From contig CAZHJU010000046.1 of assembly GCA_964533495.1 (NCBI GenBank), positions 1 through 18,012 of the forward strand: DNA of 18,012 nt, written 5' to 3'. This document shows, piece after piece, positions 7,790-15,053 of this stretch. Every line of letters begins with the position of its first letter. Position 1 is the stretch's first letter. This stretch comes from Ga0077527 sp964533495. GTDB lineage: Bacteria; Pseudomonadota; Gammaproteobacteria; Burkholderiales; SG8-41. The position numbers and the translations under genes are program-made. Under the pieces are notes generated by a model. It ran no database searches. It worked only from the letters and a program-made list of their open reading frames with translations, and was not told the DNA's origin.

Positions 7790-8408
7790 GCTGATCCGCT
7801 TGTTCCTGTTGTTGACGCTGCTGGCGCCATCCTTCGCCGGCGCGGCGACCATCCTGGTCTACGGCGACAGCCTGTCCGCCGGTTACGGGCTTGCGCGCGG
7901 CGAGGACTGGGCCCAGCTGCTCGCCCGGCGGCTGCGTGAAAAGAAGCTCGATTATACGGTCGTCAACGCCAGCATCAGCGGCGAGACCACGCTCGGCGGC
8001 GCGAATCGCATCGAGCAGGCATTAAAAAACCATCGTCCCGTCATTACGATTCTCGCGCTGGGCGCCAACGACGGCCTGCGCGGCTCGGACCTCGACACGA
8101 TGCGCCGCAACCTCGAACGCATCATCGACGCCGCACAGAAAGCGAAGTCGCGGGTGATCGTGGCCGGCATGCGCATACCGCCCAACTACGGCCCGCAGTA
8201 CACGGAAAAGTTCCAGTCGACCTTCAGCGACATCGCGAAGAAGCGGAAACTGCCGCTGGTGCCCTTCCTGCTCGAAGGCTTCGCCGAGAAGCGTGACCAT
8301 TTCCTGCCGGACAACCTGCATCCGACCGCGGCGGCGCAGCCGCTGATCCTCGACACGGTCTGGAAGGCGCTCGAGCCGGAATTAAAAAATATCAATAAAA
8401 TCAAATAG
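7788..8408 (+). CDS. tesA: Arylesterase / lysophospholipase L1 (GDSL/SGNH hydrolase, TesA family)
   Basis: Protein of 206 residues with an N-terminal signal peptide (hydrophobic core about 3-13, likely cleavage near Ala19/Ala20), so the enzyme is periplasmic. All SGNH blocks are present: GDSL at 26-29 with nucleophile Ser28, Gly65 in SGETT, GANDG (92-96) with Asn94, and DNLHP with Asp175 and His178 as the rest of the triad. The family hydrolyses acyl thioesters, aryl esters and lysophospholipids. The ATG at 7788 has GGAG about 11 bases upstream, and the reading frame continues upstream only as an antisense frame of the ABC ATPase gene. Its ATG overlaps that of the divergent ATPase gene. The last codons form an AT-rich Lys/Asn/Ile tail, and the gene ends 7 bases from the convergent selD. 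Confidence 0.94.
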   Translation: MLIRLFLLLTLLAPSFAGAATILVYGDSLSAGYGLARGEDWAQLLARRLREKKLDYTVVNASISGETTLGGANRIEQALKNHRPVITILALGANDGLRGSDLDTMRRNLERIIDAAQKAKSRVIVAGMRIPPNYGPQYTEKFQSTFSDIAKKRKLPLVPFLLEGFAEKRDHFLPDNLHPTAAAQPLILDTVWKALEPELKNINKIK

Positions 8409-8415
8409 TTATAAT

Positions 8416-9474
8416 TTATACTACATTGACCTGCGCCGCGCCGGACGCCAGCCGGCCGATGACCGCGGCATCGGCGAAGCCTTCGGCCCTGAACAGTTCG
8501 AGCACCGCCGGCGCGGTGTCCGGCGTGCAGGCCACCAGCAGGCCGCCGGCGGTCTGCGGATCGGTCAGCAGCTCGCGCTGCAGGATCGTGTCACCGGCCG
8601 GCAGCACGACCTGCGAACCATAGCTGTTCCAGTTGCGGTCGGAAGCGCCGGTGACGAAACCCTGCTCCACCAGCGGACGCGCCGCGCCGAGCACCGGCAC
8701 CTTCGACCATTCCAGTTCCGCGGCCAGTTTCGAGCCGCGGCAGATTTCCAGCAGGTGGCCGAGCAGGCCGAAGCCGGTGACGTCGGTCAGCGCGTGCACG
8801 CCGGCCATGTCGGCGAGCGCGATGCCCGGCGTGTTGAGCCGCGTCGTCGAATCGATCATCTGGCGGTAGCCCTCGTCCGACAGTTCGCCCTTCTTCAGCG
8901 CGGCGCTCATGATGCCCACGCCCAGCCCCTTGCCGAGGATCAGCAGGTCGCCGGCCTGCGCGCGGTCGTTGCGCTTGACCTTGTCCGGATGGATCAGCCC
9001 CAGCGCGACCAGGCCGTAGATCGGCTCCTGCGAATCGATCGAATGGCCGCCGGCGATCGGGATGCCCGCCGCATCGCAGACCGACTGGCCGCCGGCGACG
9101 ATGCGCCGGATCGTCTCGACCGGCAGCTTGCCCACCGGCATGCCCAGCAGCGCCAGCGCGAGAAACGGCCTGCCGCCCATCGCGTACACGTCCGAAATCG
9201 CATTGGTTGCCGCGATGCGGCCGAAATCATGGGGATCGTCGACGATGGGCATGAAGAAATCGGTGGTCGCGATGACCGCCTGCGTGTCGCTGATGCGGTA
9301 CACCGCCGCGTCGTCGCTCGACTCCGTGCCCACCAGCAGATCGGTGAACATTTTCCCGGCCGGGGAGCCGGCGAGGATGTCGCTCAGCACCGCGGGCGCC
9401 AGCTTGCATCCGCAGCCTCCGCCGTGCGACAGTTCCGTCAGCCGGATGATGCCTGATTCCAGTGGTTTGTTCAT
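8416..9474 (-). CDS. selD: Selenophosphate synthetase (selenide, water dikinase)
   Basis: Protein of 352 residues, as usual for SelD (E. coli 347). It makes selenophosphate from selenide and ATP (EC 2.7.9.3). The N-terminal glycine-rich loop SHGGGCGCK carries Cys21 and Lys24, equivalent to the essential Cys17 and Lys20 of E. coli SelD. The position is an ordinary Cys codon (TGC), not a selenocysteine TGA. Further family stretches are ATTDFFMPIVDDPHDFGRIA and GGHSIDSQEPIYG. The ATG at 9474 matches the family's N-terminus. An in-frame ATG at 9525 (17 residues longer) has a better-looking ribosome site (GGGGA, 7 bases away), so the start is open. The frame continues far upstream, but that part is antisense to mnmC. 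Within the window the only recognised selenophosphate user is SelU. Confidence 0.95.
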   Translation of the reverse strand: MNKPLESGIIRLTELSHGGGCGCKLAPAVLSDILAGSPAGKMFTDLLVGTESSDDAAVYRISDTQAVIATTDFFMPIVDDPHDFGRIAATNAISDVYAMGGRPFLALALLGMPVGKLPVETIRRIVAGGQSVCDAAGIPIAGGHSIDSQEPIYGLVALGLIHPDKVKRNDRAQAGDLLILGKGLGVGIMSAALKKGELSDEGYRQMIDSTTRLNTPGIALADMAGVHALTDVTGFGLLGHLLEICRGSKLAAELEWSKVPVLGAARPLVEQGFVTGASDRNWNSYGSQVVLPAGDTILQRELLTDPQTAGGLLVACTPDTAPAVLELFRAEGFADAAVIGRLASGAAQVNVV

Positions 9475-9690
9475 GTGATTTTCCGTCAATGCCTTTGCAA
9501 AGGGTCTTTGCATCAAGCGATCCATATGTGATTCCCCGCAGCCCCGCCGGTGTCCGGCGCGCCATGCGCATCCGGAAAACCGCAGCCGGCCAATCCGGGC
9601 AGGCAGCGCCAAACGTATCACAGGGCGCCGGGCCCTGACGAGACCCTGACCGGACCCCGCAGACGCATCCGCCGGACTGAACCGCCCTCC
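9475..9690. promoter_or_regulatory. Divergent selD/mnmC intergenic region
   Basis: This 216-base region must hold the promoters of both divergent genes. I see no textbook -35/-10 pair. It contains the perfect 12-bp palindrome CCTTTGCAAAGG (9492-9503), followed closely by another CTTTGC at 9506-9511. Near mnmC there is an inverted repeat CAGGGC (9621-9626) / GCCCTG (9632-9637), with CCCTGAC repeated directly just after it. The mnmC ATG has no clear Shine-Dalgarno. The palindrome is within 50 bases of the selD ATG and would be inside the coding sequence if the upstream selD start is used. Confidence 0.4.
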
Positions 9691-11637
9691 ATGCCGATCA
9701 CCGCCGCCATCATCGCCCGCAACGCCGACGGCACGCCATTCTCTCCGCTCTACAACGACGTCTATCACAGCACCGCGGGAGGCATCGCGCAATGCCGCCA
9801 CGTCTTCCTCGGCGGCAATGCGCTGCCCGCCCGCTGGAGCGGACGCAGGGTGTTCACCATCGTCGAAACCGGATTCGGGCTCGGCCTGAACTTCCTCACG
9901 ACGTGGCAGGCCTGGCGCGACGATCCCGCCCGCTGCGAACGCCTGCATTTCGTGTCGCTGGAAAAACATCCCCTGGCGCAGGCCGACCTCGCGGCGCTGC
10001 ACGGGGATCACCCGGAACTGCGTGCCCTGGCCGCCCAACTGCAGGCCGCGTGGCCGGCGCTGGTGCCGGGCATGCACCGCCTGCATTTCGAATCCGGCCA
10101 AGTCACCCTGACGCTGGCCTTCGCCGAGGCCGCCACCGCCCTGGCGCAACTGCACTGCAGCGCCGACGCCTTTTTCCTCGATGGCTTCGCGCCGGACCGC
10201 AATGCCGGCATGTGGACGCCGGAAATCATGAAACATTGCGCGCGGCTCGCCGCGGAGGATGCCACGCTGGCCACCTACTCCACCGCCCGCCCGGTACGCG
10301 ACGCGCTGGAAGCGGCCGGATTTTCCGTGCGCAGGCAGCCCGGCTATGGCCGCAAGCACCACATGCTCGCCGCGCAGCGCCGCATGCCGGCATGGGCCAA
10401 AGCGCCGGCCACGGCCGGTACGGGTGGAAATCCCGCGCGCCACGCCCTGGTCATCGGCGCCGGCGTCGCCGGCGCGGCGGTCTGTGAACGGCTGGCCGCG
10501 CGCGGCTGGCGCATCACGCTGATCGATCAGGCCCCGGGGCCGGCCGGCGGCGCCTCCGGCTTGCACGCCGGCGCCCTGCACCCGCATGTCTCCAGCGATG
10601 ACTGCGTGCTGTCCCGCTTCAGCCGCAACGGCTTCCTCTACAGCCTGTCCGCCTGGCGGATGCTGGAACAGGCAGGGCATGCCCTGTCATGGCGGCTGTG
10701 CGGCGTTGCACGGCCTGCGGAACACGAAGCCATGGCGCAGAAAATGCGCCTCGCGCTGGAGCAGTTGCAGTATCCGCCAGGCTACGCGCAGTACCTCGAC
10801 CGGGACGCCCTGGGACGGCAATGCGGCCACCCGCTGGCGCACGGCGGTTGCTGGTTTCCGCAGGGCGGCTGGATACAGCCGCTGTCGCTGATCCGCGCGC
10901 AACTGGCGCAATCCCGTGCCGAGATGCATTTCGGCCGGCGGGTCGACCGGCTGGTGCGCCGCGGCCAGTGCTGGCACGCCCTTGCCGCCGACGGCGCCAC
11001 GATCGCCGCGGCACCGGTGGCCGTCATCGCCAACAGCGCCGACGCGGCACGGCTGAGCCCGGTCGGACATTCCCTGCGGCGTGTGCGGGGGCAACTGACC
11101 TGCCTGCCGCCCGGCATGCTCCCGGAACTGCGCTGCGTGGTCGCCGGAAAGGGTTATGTGCTGCCGCCGGTCGCCGGAATTCCGGTCGTCGGCAGCACCT
11201 ATGACCTGGAGGACTCCGAAACGGGCCGCGAAACCGAGCCGACGCCCGCCGGACACCGGCACAATCTCGCCGCCCTGGAAAAACTGCTGCCCGGGATATC
11301 CGTGCCCGCCGAACCCGGCCTCCTCGACGGCAGCGTGGGTTTCCGCGCCATTGCGGTTGACCGCATGCCGCTGATCGGCGCGATGCCCGACCTGGAAACC
11401 CTGCGCGCGCGCCGGAAAGAACTGCGCGGCGCCCGCCTGAAAGACCTGCCGCGGCTGCCCGGACTGTACGGCGCCTTCGGTTATGCCTCGCGTGGACTGA
11501 ACTGGGCGGCGCTCGGCGGAGAACTGATCGCGTGCCTGCTCGAAGATGAGCCGCCGCCACTGGAAAAAAACCTGCTGGACGTGATCGATCCCGCGCGCGG
11601 CGCGATGAAGCAGCTGCGGCGGAAAGAATCCGTCTGA
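9691..11637 (+). CDS. mnmC: Bifunctional tRNA (mnm5s2U34) methyltransferase / FAD-dependent cmnm5U34 oxidoreductase
   Basis: Protein of 648 residues with the two-domain layout of E. coli MnmC (668). The N-terminal SAM-dependent methyltransferase domain (about 1-235) shows the glycine-rich segment VETGFGLGLNF (58-68) and FFLDGFAPDRNAGMWTPE (161-178). The C-terminal FAD oxidoreductase domain begins with VIGAGVAGAA (254-263), followed by GGASG and later GFRAIAVDRMPLIG near the C-terminus. The oxidoreductase removes the carboxymethyl group of cmnm5U34, and the methyltransferase then gives mnm5U34 in tRNAs for Lys, Glu and Gln. The ATG at 9691 begins a typical N-terminus; the open frame upstream is not conserved-looking. 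It is divergent from selD and followed by a tRNA gene on the other strand and then selU, whose enzyme acts on the same nucleotide. Confidence 0.95.
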   Translation: MPITAAIIARNADGTPFSPLYNDVYHSTAGGIAQCRHVFLGGNALPARWSGRRVFTIVETGFGLGLNFLTTWQAWRDDPARCERLHFVSLEKHPLAQADLAALHGDHPELRALAAQLQAAWPALVPGMHRLHFESGQVTLTLAFAEAATALAQLHCSADAFFLDGFAPDRNAGMWTPEIMKHCARLAAEDATLATYSTARPVRDALEAAGFSVRRQPGYGRKHHMLAAQRRMPAWAKAPATAGTGGNPARHALVIGAGVAGAAVCERLAARGWRITLIDQAPGPAGGASGLHAGALHPHVSSDDCVLSRFSRNGFLYSLSAWRMLEQAGHALSWRLCGVARPAEHEAMAQKMRLALEQLQYPPGYAQYLDRDALGRQCGHPLAHGGCWFPQGGWIQPLSLIRAQLAQSRAEMHFGRRVDRLVRRGQCWHALAADGATIAAAPVAVIANSADAARLSPVGHSLRRVRGQLTCLPPGMLPELRCVVAGKGYVLPPVAGIPVVGSTYDLEDSETGRETEPTPAGHRHNLAALEKLLPGISVPAEPGLLDGSVGFRAIAVDRMPLIGAMPDLETLRARRKELRGARLKDLPRLPGLYGAFGYASRGLNWAALGGELIACLLEDEPPPLEKNLLDVIDPARGAMKQLRRKESV

Positions 11638-11668
11638 ACACACCGCGGGCGGTGCACTGCGCGACAAC

Positions 11669-11689
11669 ACCGGCGCCTGACGCGCCGGT
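11669..11689. terminator. GC-rich hairpin between mnmC and tRNA-Lys
   Basis: A perfect 8-bp stem ACCGGCGC (11669-11676) / GCGCCGGT (11682-11689) with loop CTGAC. It lies 31 bases after the mnmC stop and 8 bases past the encoded CCA of the opposite-strand tRNA. No T run follows on either strand. It may help end transcription from both sides or mark a processing site, but it is not a canonical intrinsic terminator. Confidence 0.45.
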
Positions 11690-11697
11690 CGTGAATC

Positions 11698-11773
11698 TGG
11701 TGGGGCGTGTAGGGTTCGAACCTACGACCTACGGATTAAGAGTCCGCTGCTCTACCAACTGAGCTAACGCCCC
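11698..11773 (-). tRNA. tRNA-Lys (anticodon CTT)
   Basis: A complete 76-base tRNA is read on the minus strand. The acceptor stem GGGGCGT (5', 11773-11767) pairs with ACGCCCC, followed by discriminator A and an encoded CCA (11700-11698). The D arm contains AGCTCAGTTGGTAGAGC. The anticodon stem GCGGA/TCCGT encloses the loop CTCTTAA, giving anticodon CTT (Lys, codon AAG). The T arm contains GGTTCGAACC. C34 means this tRNA is not a substrate for MnmC or SelU, which act on U34 isoacceptors. It sits between mnmC and selU in the opposite orientation. Confidence 0.96.
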
Positions 11774-11782
11774 GGCGCGCGG

Positions 11783-11811
11783 ATTTTACCGCATAACGGG
11801 TAAACTGTGCC
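11783..11811 (-). promoter_or_regulatory. Putative tRNA-Lys promoter with internal palindrome
   Basis: On the minus strand a -10-like TAAAAT (11788-11783) lies 9 bases before the mature tRNA. It is followed by a GC-only discriminator (CCGCGCGCC), as in stringently controlled stable-RNA promoters. A poor -35-like GGCACA (11811-11806) lies 17 bases upstream. The spacer contains an inverted repeat, TTTACC (11785-11790) and GGTAAA (11799-11804) on the plus strand, which overlaps the -10. The promoter call is inferred from position and the -10 match only. Confidence 0.42.
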
Positions 11812-11869
11812 TGCACGATCGCACGCAAAGAACCCTGCCCTCCCCCTCTCTTGCACCGGCCCCTGAACC

Positions 11870-12958
11870 ATGTCCCTCCATCCCGCCAGATCACGCCCGG
11901 CCGATACCGTCACCATGGAACGGTTGTCCGAATTCGATGAAATCATCGATGTCCGTTCGGAAGGCGAGTTCGCGGAAGACCACATTCCGGGCGCGATCAA
12001 CTGTCCCGTGCTCGACAACGAAGAGCGCGCCAGGGTCGGCACCATGTACAAGCAGGTTTCCGTGTTCGATGCCAAAAAACTCGGCGCGGCGCTGGTCGCC
12101 GCCAACATCAGCCGCCACCTGCAGGCGCATTTCCTCGACAAGCCGCGCGGCTGGCGGCCGCTGGTCTACTGCTGGCGCGGTGGCGAGCGCAGCGGCGCGA
12201 TGGCGCACATCCTCGGCCGCATCGGCTGGCAGGTCGGCCGCGTGCAGGGCGGCTACAAGGCCTATCGCCGCGCCGTGATCGCGGAACTCGAAATCCTGCC
12301 CGCGCGCTTCGACTGGCGCGTGGTCTGCGGCATGACCGGCACCGGCAAGAGCCGGCTGCTGCGCGCGCTGCAGGAACAGGGCGCACAGGTGCTCGACCTC
12401 GAGGCGCTGGCGGCCCATCGCGGCTCGGTGCTCGGCAACCTGCCCGACCGGCCGCAGCCTTCGCAGAAAATGTTCGAGAGCCGCCTCTGGTCGCGGCTGA
12501 AGGCGCTGTCGCCGGAGCGGCCGGTGTTCGTCGAGTCGGAAAGCAGAAAGATCGGCGCGCTGCGGGTGCCCGAATCGCTGATCGGCGCGATGTGGGCCAG
12601 CCGCTGCGTGGTCATCGAGGCGCCGGTCGGCGTGCGCGTCGCGCTGCTGAAGGATGAATATGCGCATTTTCTGGCCGACACCGCGGCCCTCAACACCCGG
12701 CTCGACTGCCTGCGGCCGTTGCACGGCAACGCCGTCATCGACCGCTGGCAGGCGCTGGCGCGCGGCGGCGCCTGGGATGAGCTGACCGAAGATCTGCTGG
12801 TCCGGCATTACGACCCGGCCTACATGCGGGCCATCGTGGCGCATTACCCGCGCCTGCCGCAGGCGCTCCGCCTGACGCTGCCGGACCACGGCGACGCCGC
12901 GATGCGGGCGCTGGCCCGCGCCGTCGCCGGCGAAGCCGCGCTGCAGCCGGCCGCCTGA
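11870..12958 (+). CDS. mnmH: tRNA 2-selenouridine synthase (SelU/MnmH)
   Basis: Protein of 362 residues, matching the E. coli YbbB/SelU length (364). The N-terminal rhodanese domain (about 20-135) carries the catalytic Cys101 in VYCWRGGERS, with IIDVRSEGEF (25-34) at its start. A C-terminal P-loop domain has GMTGTGKS (154-161). SelU geranylates and then selenates 2-thiouridine at position 34 of tRNAs for Lys, Glu and Gln, using selenophosphate from SelD. The ATG at 11870 fits the family N-terminus; no good Shine-Dalgarno is seen. It lies downstream of mnmC with the tRNA gene inserted between, and ends 2 bases from the convergent ugd gene. The nearby selD supports a functional selenouridine pathway. 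Confidence 0.95.
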   Translation: MSLHPARSRPADTVTMERLSEFDEIIDVRSEGEFAEDHIPGAINCPVLDNEERARVGTMYKQVSVFDAKKLGAALVAANISRHLQAHFLDKPRGWRPLVYCWRGGERSGAMAHILGRIGWQVGRVQGGYKAYRRAVIAELEILPARFDWRVVCGMTGTGKSRLLRALQEQGAQVLDLEALAAHRGSVLGNLPDRPQPSQKMFESRLWSRLKALSPERPVFVESESRKIGALRVPESLIGAMWASRCVVIEAPVGVRVALLKDEYAHFLADTAALNTRLDCLRPLHGNAVIDRWQALARGGAWDELTEDLLVRHYDPAYMRAIVAHYPRLPQALRLTLPDHGDAAMRALARAVAGEAALQPAA

Positions 12959-12960
12959 AC

Positions 12961-14349
12961 TCAGGCGGCCAGCGTCGCGTCCGCGAGTGCCTGCGGATGC
13001 GGCGCCGGCGGCACGTGGCCGCGCCCGACGCCGGCGTATTCGAAACCGAGCACCCGCAATTGCGACGGATCGTACTGGTTGCGGCCGTCGACGACCAGGC
13101 GGCCGCGCATGCGCCTGCGGACCTCGGCGAAATCCGGCGAACGGAAGGGTTTCCACTCCGTCACCAACACCAGCGCGTCCGCGCCGTCGACCGCGGCGAG
13201 CGGACTGTCGGCCAGTTGCAGCGCCCCCGAATCGAACCACTGCCGCGGCCATTCGCGCCGCGCGCGCGGCATCGCCACCGGATCGTGCGCGCAGACCCGC
13301 GCGCCGGCGGCGAGCAGGTCGGAGACGATCGCCAGCGACGGCGCTTCGCGCAGATCGTCGGTTCCGGGCTTGAACGACAGCCCCCACACCGCGAAGCGGC
13401 GGCCCTGCAGGCGGTGTCCGAAACGCGAGGCGATGACGCCGGACGCCCACTGCTTCTGCACGTCGTTGACGTGCGCGACCGCGGCGAGGATGTCGAGGTC
13501 GCTGCGCGCCTGCCGCGCCATGTCGATCAGCGCGTGCACGTCCTTCGGAAAACAGGAGCCGCCGTAGCCGCAACCGGCATGGAGATAGGCGCGGCCGATA
13601 CGTGAATCGGAACCGATGCCGCGCCGCAGGTTTTCGACGTCGACGCCGAGCGCGTCACAGAGCCGGGCCATCTCGTTCATGAATGAGATGCGCGTGGCCA
13701 GCATCGCGTTGGCGGCGTACTTGGTGAGTTCGGCGTCGCGCAGCCCCATCACCAGCAGCCTTTCATGGCCGTGAAGAAACGGCGCATAAAGGCGGCGCAT
13801 CACCTGTTCCGGCAGCACGCCCTGCACTCCGACCACGACGCGGTCGGGATGCATGAAATCCCGCACCGCGCTGCCTTCACGCAGGAATTCCGGATTGGCC
13901 ACTATCTCATGGCCGCAGGCAAGGCCACGCTGCCTGGCCGCCCTGTCCAGAACCGCGCGGATCTGCTCCGCGGTGCCCACCGGTGCCGTCGACTTGTTGA
14001 CCACGATGCAGCCGGCCTTCATGTAACGGCCGATGATTGCCGCGGCCTCGAACACCTGGCGGGTGTCGGCACCGCCGTGCGTCAGTGGCGGCGTGCCGAC
14101 GGCGATGAATACCACCTCCGCCTCCGCGATCGCCGGTCCGGCCTCGGCCGCGAACAGCAGGCGCTGCCGTCGCGAATTGTCCTGCACCAGGGTTCCCAAC
14201 TCAGGCTCGAAGAACGGCAGCAGCCCCGTCCGCAGCTGCGCAATCCTGTGCGTGTCGCTGTCGATGCAGGTCACCCTGTTGCCTTGTTCCGCAAAACAGG
14301 CCCCGGTCACCAGCCCGACGTAGCCGCATCCGATCACTGCAATGTTCAT
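12961..14349 (-). CDS. ugd: UDP-glucose 6-dehydrogenase
   Basis: Protein of 462 residues of the UDP-glucose/GDP-mannose dehydrogenase family. The NAD-binding loop GCGYVG (7-12) is followed by Asp30 at the end of the second strand (VTCIDSD). The central helix region has LTKYAANAMLA with Lys210. The active-site Cys266 is in GYGGSCFPKD, and the C-terminal domain has LSFKPGTDDLREAPS. It oxidises UDP-glucose to UDP-glucuronate (EC 1.1.1.22), a precursor for capsule, exopolysaccharide and lipid A decoration; GDP-mannose as substrate is less likely but not excluded. The ATG at 14349 has a good ribosome site (GGGAG, five bases away), so the longer open frame is not used. No other polysaccharide gene is in the window, so it appears to be a solitary copy. 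Confidence 0.93.
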   Translation of the reverse strand: MNIAVIGCGYVGLVTGACFAEQGNRVTCIDSDTHRIAQLRTGLLPFFEPELGTLVQDNSRRQRLLFAAEAGPAIAEAEVVFIAVGTPPLTHGGADTRQVFEAAAIIGRYMKAGCIVVNKSTAPVGTAEQIRAVLDRAARQRGLACGHEIVANPEFLREGSAVRDFMHPDRVVVGVQGVLPEQVMRRLYAPFLHGHERLLVMGLRDAELTKYAANAMLATRISFMNEMARLCDALGVDVENLRRGIGSDSRIGRAYLHAGCGYGGSCFPKDVHALIDMARQARSDLDILAAVAHVNDVQKQWASGVIASRFGHRLQGRRFAVWGLSFKPGTDDLREAPSLAIVSDLLAAGARVCAHDPVAMPRARREWPRQWFDSGALQLADSPLAAVDGADALVLVTEWKPFRSPDFAEVRRRMRGRLVVDGRNQYDPSQLRVLGFEYAGVGRGHVPPAPHPQALADATLAA

Positions 14350-14515
14350 GACAACTCCCGCTATCCACCAAGACTGCGCCATGTTCGCTTCCGCAGTTTA
14401 CGGGAAGGCTTCTTTCTGATGAACCTTTCGCGGCAATTTGTGCCGCCTGTTGCATGTCACGGCGAATTCGTCCAAGATAGCCGCAACTCCACACCGAACA
14501 CGGCAATCCATCAGC
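14350..14515. promoter_or_regulatory. Divergent ugd/peroxiredoxin intergenic region
   Basis: 166 bases between divergent genes, so promoters in both directions are expected. The only structure I see is a short inverted repeat CGGCA (14431-14435) / TGCCG (14441-14445). No clear -35/-10 pair is visible. Non-ATG starts upstream of the chosen peroxiredoxin start (for example TTG at 14438) run through this region. Confidence 0.35.
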
Positions 14516-14974
14516 GTGCTGGACCAACCCGCACCGGAACTTGAAATTCCCTCCACCGGGGGCAAGGCCTTCAGGCTGGGCCCTCAGCCTGGCCAGATCC
14601 TCGTGATCTACTTCTACCCGAAGGACAACACGCCCGGTTGCACCACCGAAGGCCAGCAGTTCCGCGACCTGCACCCGCAGTTCGCCAAGGCCGGCTGCGC
14701 GGTCTACGGCATCTCGCGCGACAGCCTCAAATCGCACGAAAACTTCAAGGCCAAGCTGGGCCTTCCGTTCGACCTGCTCAGCGATGCCGAGGAAGAGGCG
14801 TGCAAGGCTTTCGGCGTGATCAAGATGAAAAACATGTACGGCAAGAAGGTGCGCGGCATCGAGCGCAGCACCTTCGTCATCGACGGCAAAGGCATCGTCC
14901 GCCGCGAGTGGCGCGGCGTGAAGGTTCCCGGGCATGCGCAGGAGGTGCTGGAATTCGCAAGAACCCTGGCCTGA
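14516..14974 (+). CDS. bcp: Thioredoxin-dependent peroxiredoxin, BCP/PrxQ family
   Basis: Protein of 152 residues when started at the GTG at 14516, which gives a normal BCP N-terminus (LDQPAPELEIPSTGGK). No ATG start exists in this frame, and no strong Shine-Dalgarno is visible. The peroxidatic site is NTPGCTTEG with Cys42; the supporting Arg117 is in ERSTF. The E. coli BCP resolving cysteine, five residues after the peroxidatic one, is Gln47 here. The other cysteines are Cys61 and Cys96, so the enzyme may be 1-Cys or use a different partner. The family reduces hydrogen peroxide and organic peroxides in the cytoplasm. It lies 79 bases upstream of the PhoH-family gene on the same strand, probably in one transcript. 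Confidence 0.9.
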   Translation: MLDQPAPELEIPSTGGKAFRLGPQPGQILVIYFYPKDNTPGCTTEGQQFRDLHPQFAKAGCAVYGISRDSLKSHENFKAKLGLPFDLLSDAEEEACKAFGVIKMKNMYGKKVRGIERSTFVIDGKGIVRREWRGVKVPGHAQEVLEFARTLA

Positions 14975-14994
14975 CCTCCCGGGCGCCCGTTTCC

Positions 14995-15023
14995 GCAGGG
15001 GTCTTCCCCCCGGGACCCCCTGC
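14995..15023 (+). other. GC-rich hairpin between the peroxiredoxin and PhoH genes
   Basis: The arms GCAGGGGTC (14995-15003) and GACCCCCTGC (15014-15023) pair with a single bulged C around a ten-base loop. A 10-bp palindrome CGGGCGCCCG (14980-14989) precedes it. No T run follows, so it is unlikely to be a full terminator. It may stabilise the upstream mRNA or reduce read-through into the phoH-like gene. Confidence 0.4.
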
Positions 15024-15053
15024 ACTTTCACCACCCCGTCCGCCAGGAGGCCC

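Noticed and set aside
8416..9474. Possible selenocysteine in SelD itself
   Set aside because: The catalytic position in the GCGCK loop is encoded by TGC, not TGA, and the frame has no internal stop.
9475..10680. Open minus-strand frame extending selD upstream to about 754 residues
   Set aside because: The extension is exactly antisense to the well-supported mnmC gene, is rich in Arg/Gly/Gln as expected from GC-rich shadow frames, and SelD proteins are about 350 residues.
11698..11773. tRNA-Lys as a substrate for the neighbouring MnmC and SelU
   Set aside because: The anticodon is CTT, so position 34 is C; both enzymes modify U34.
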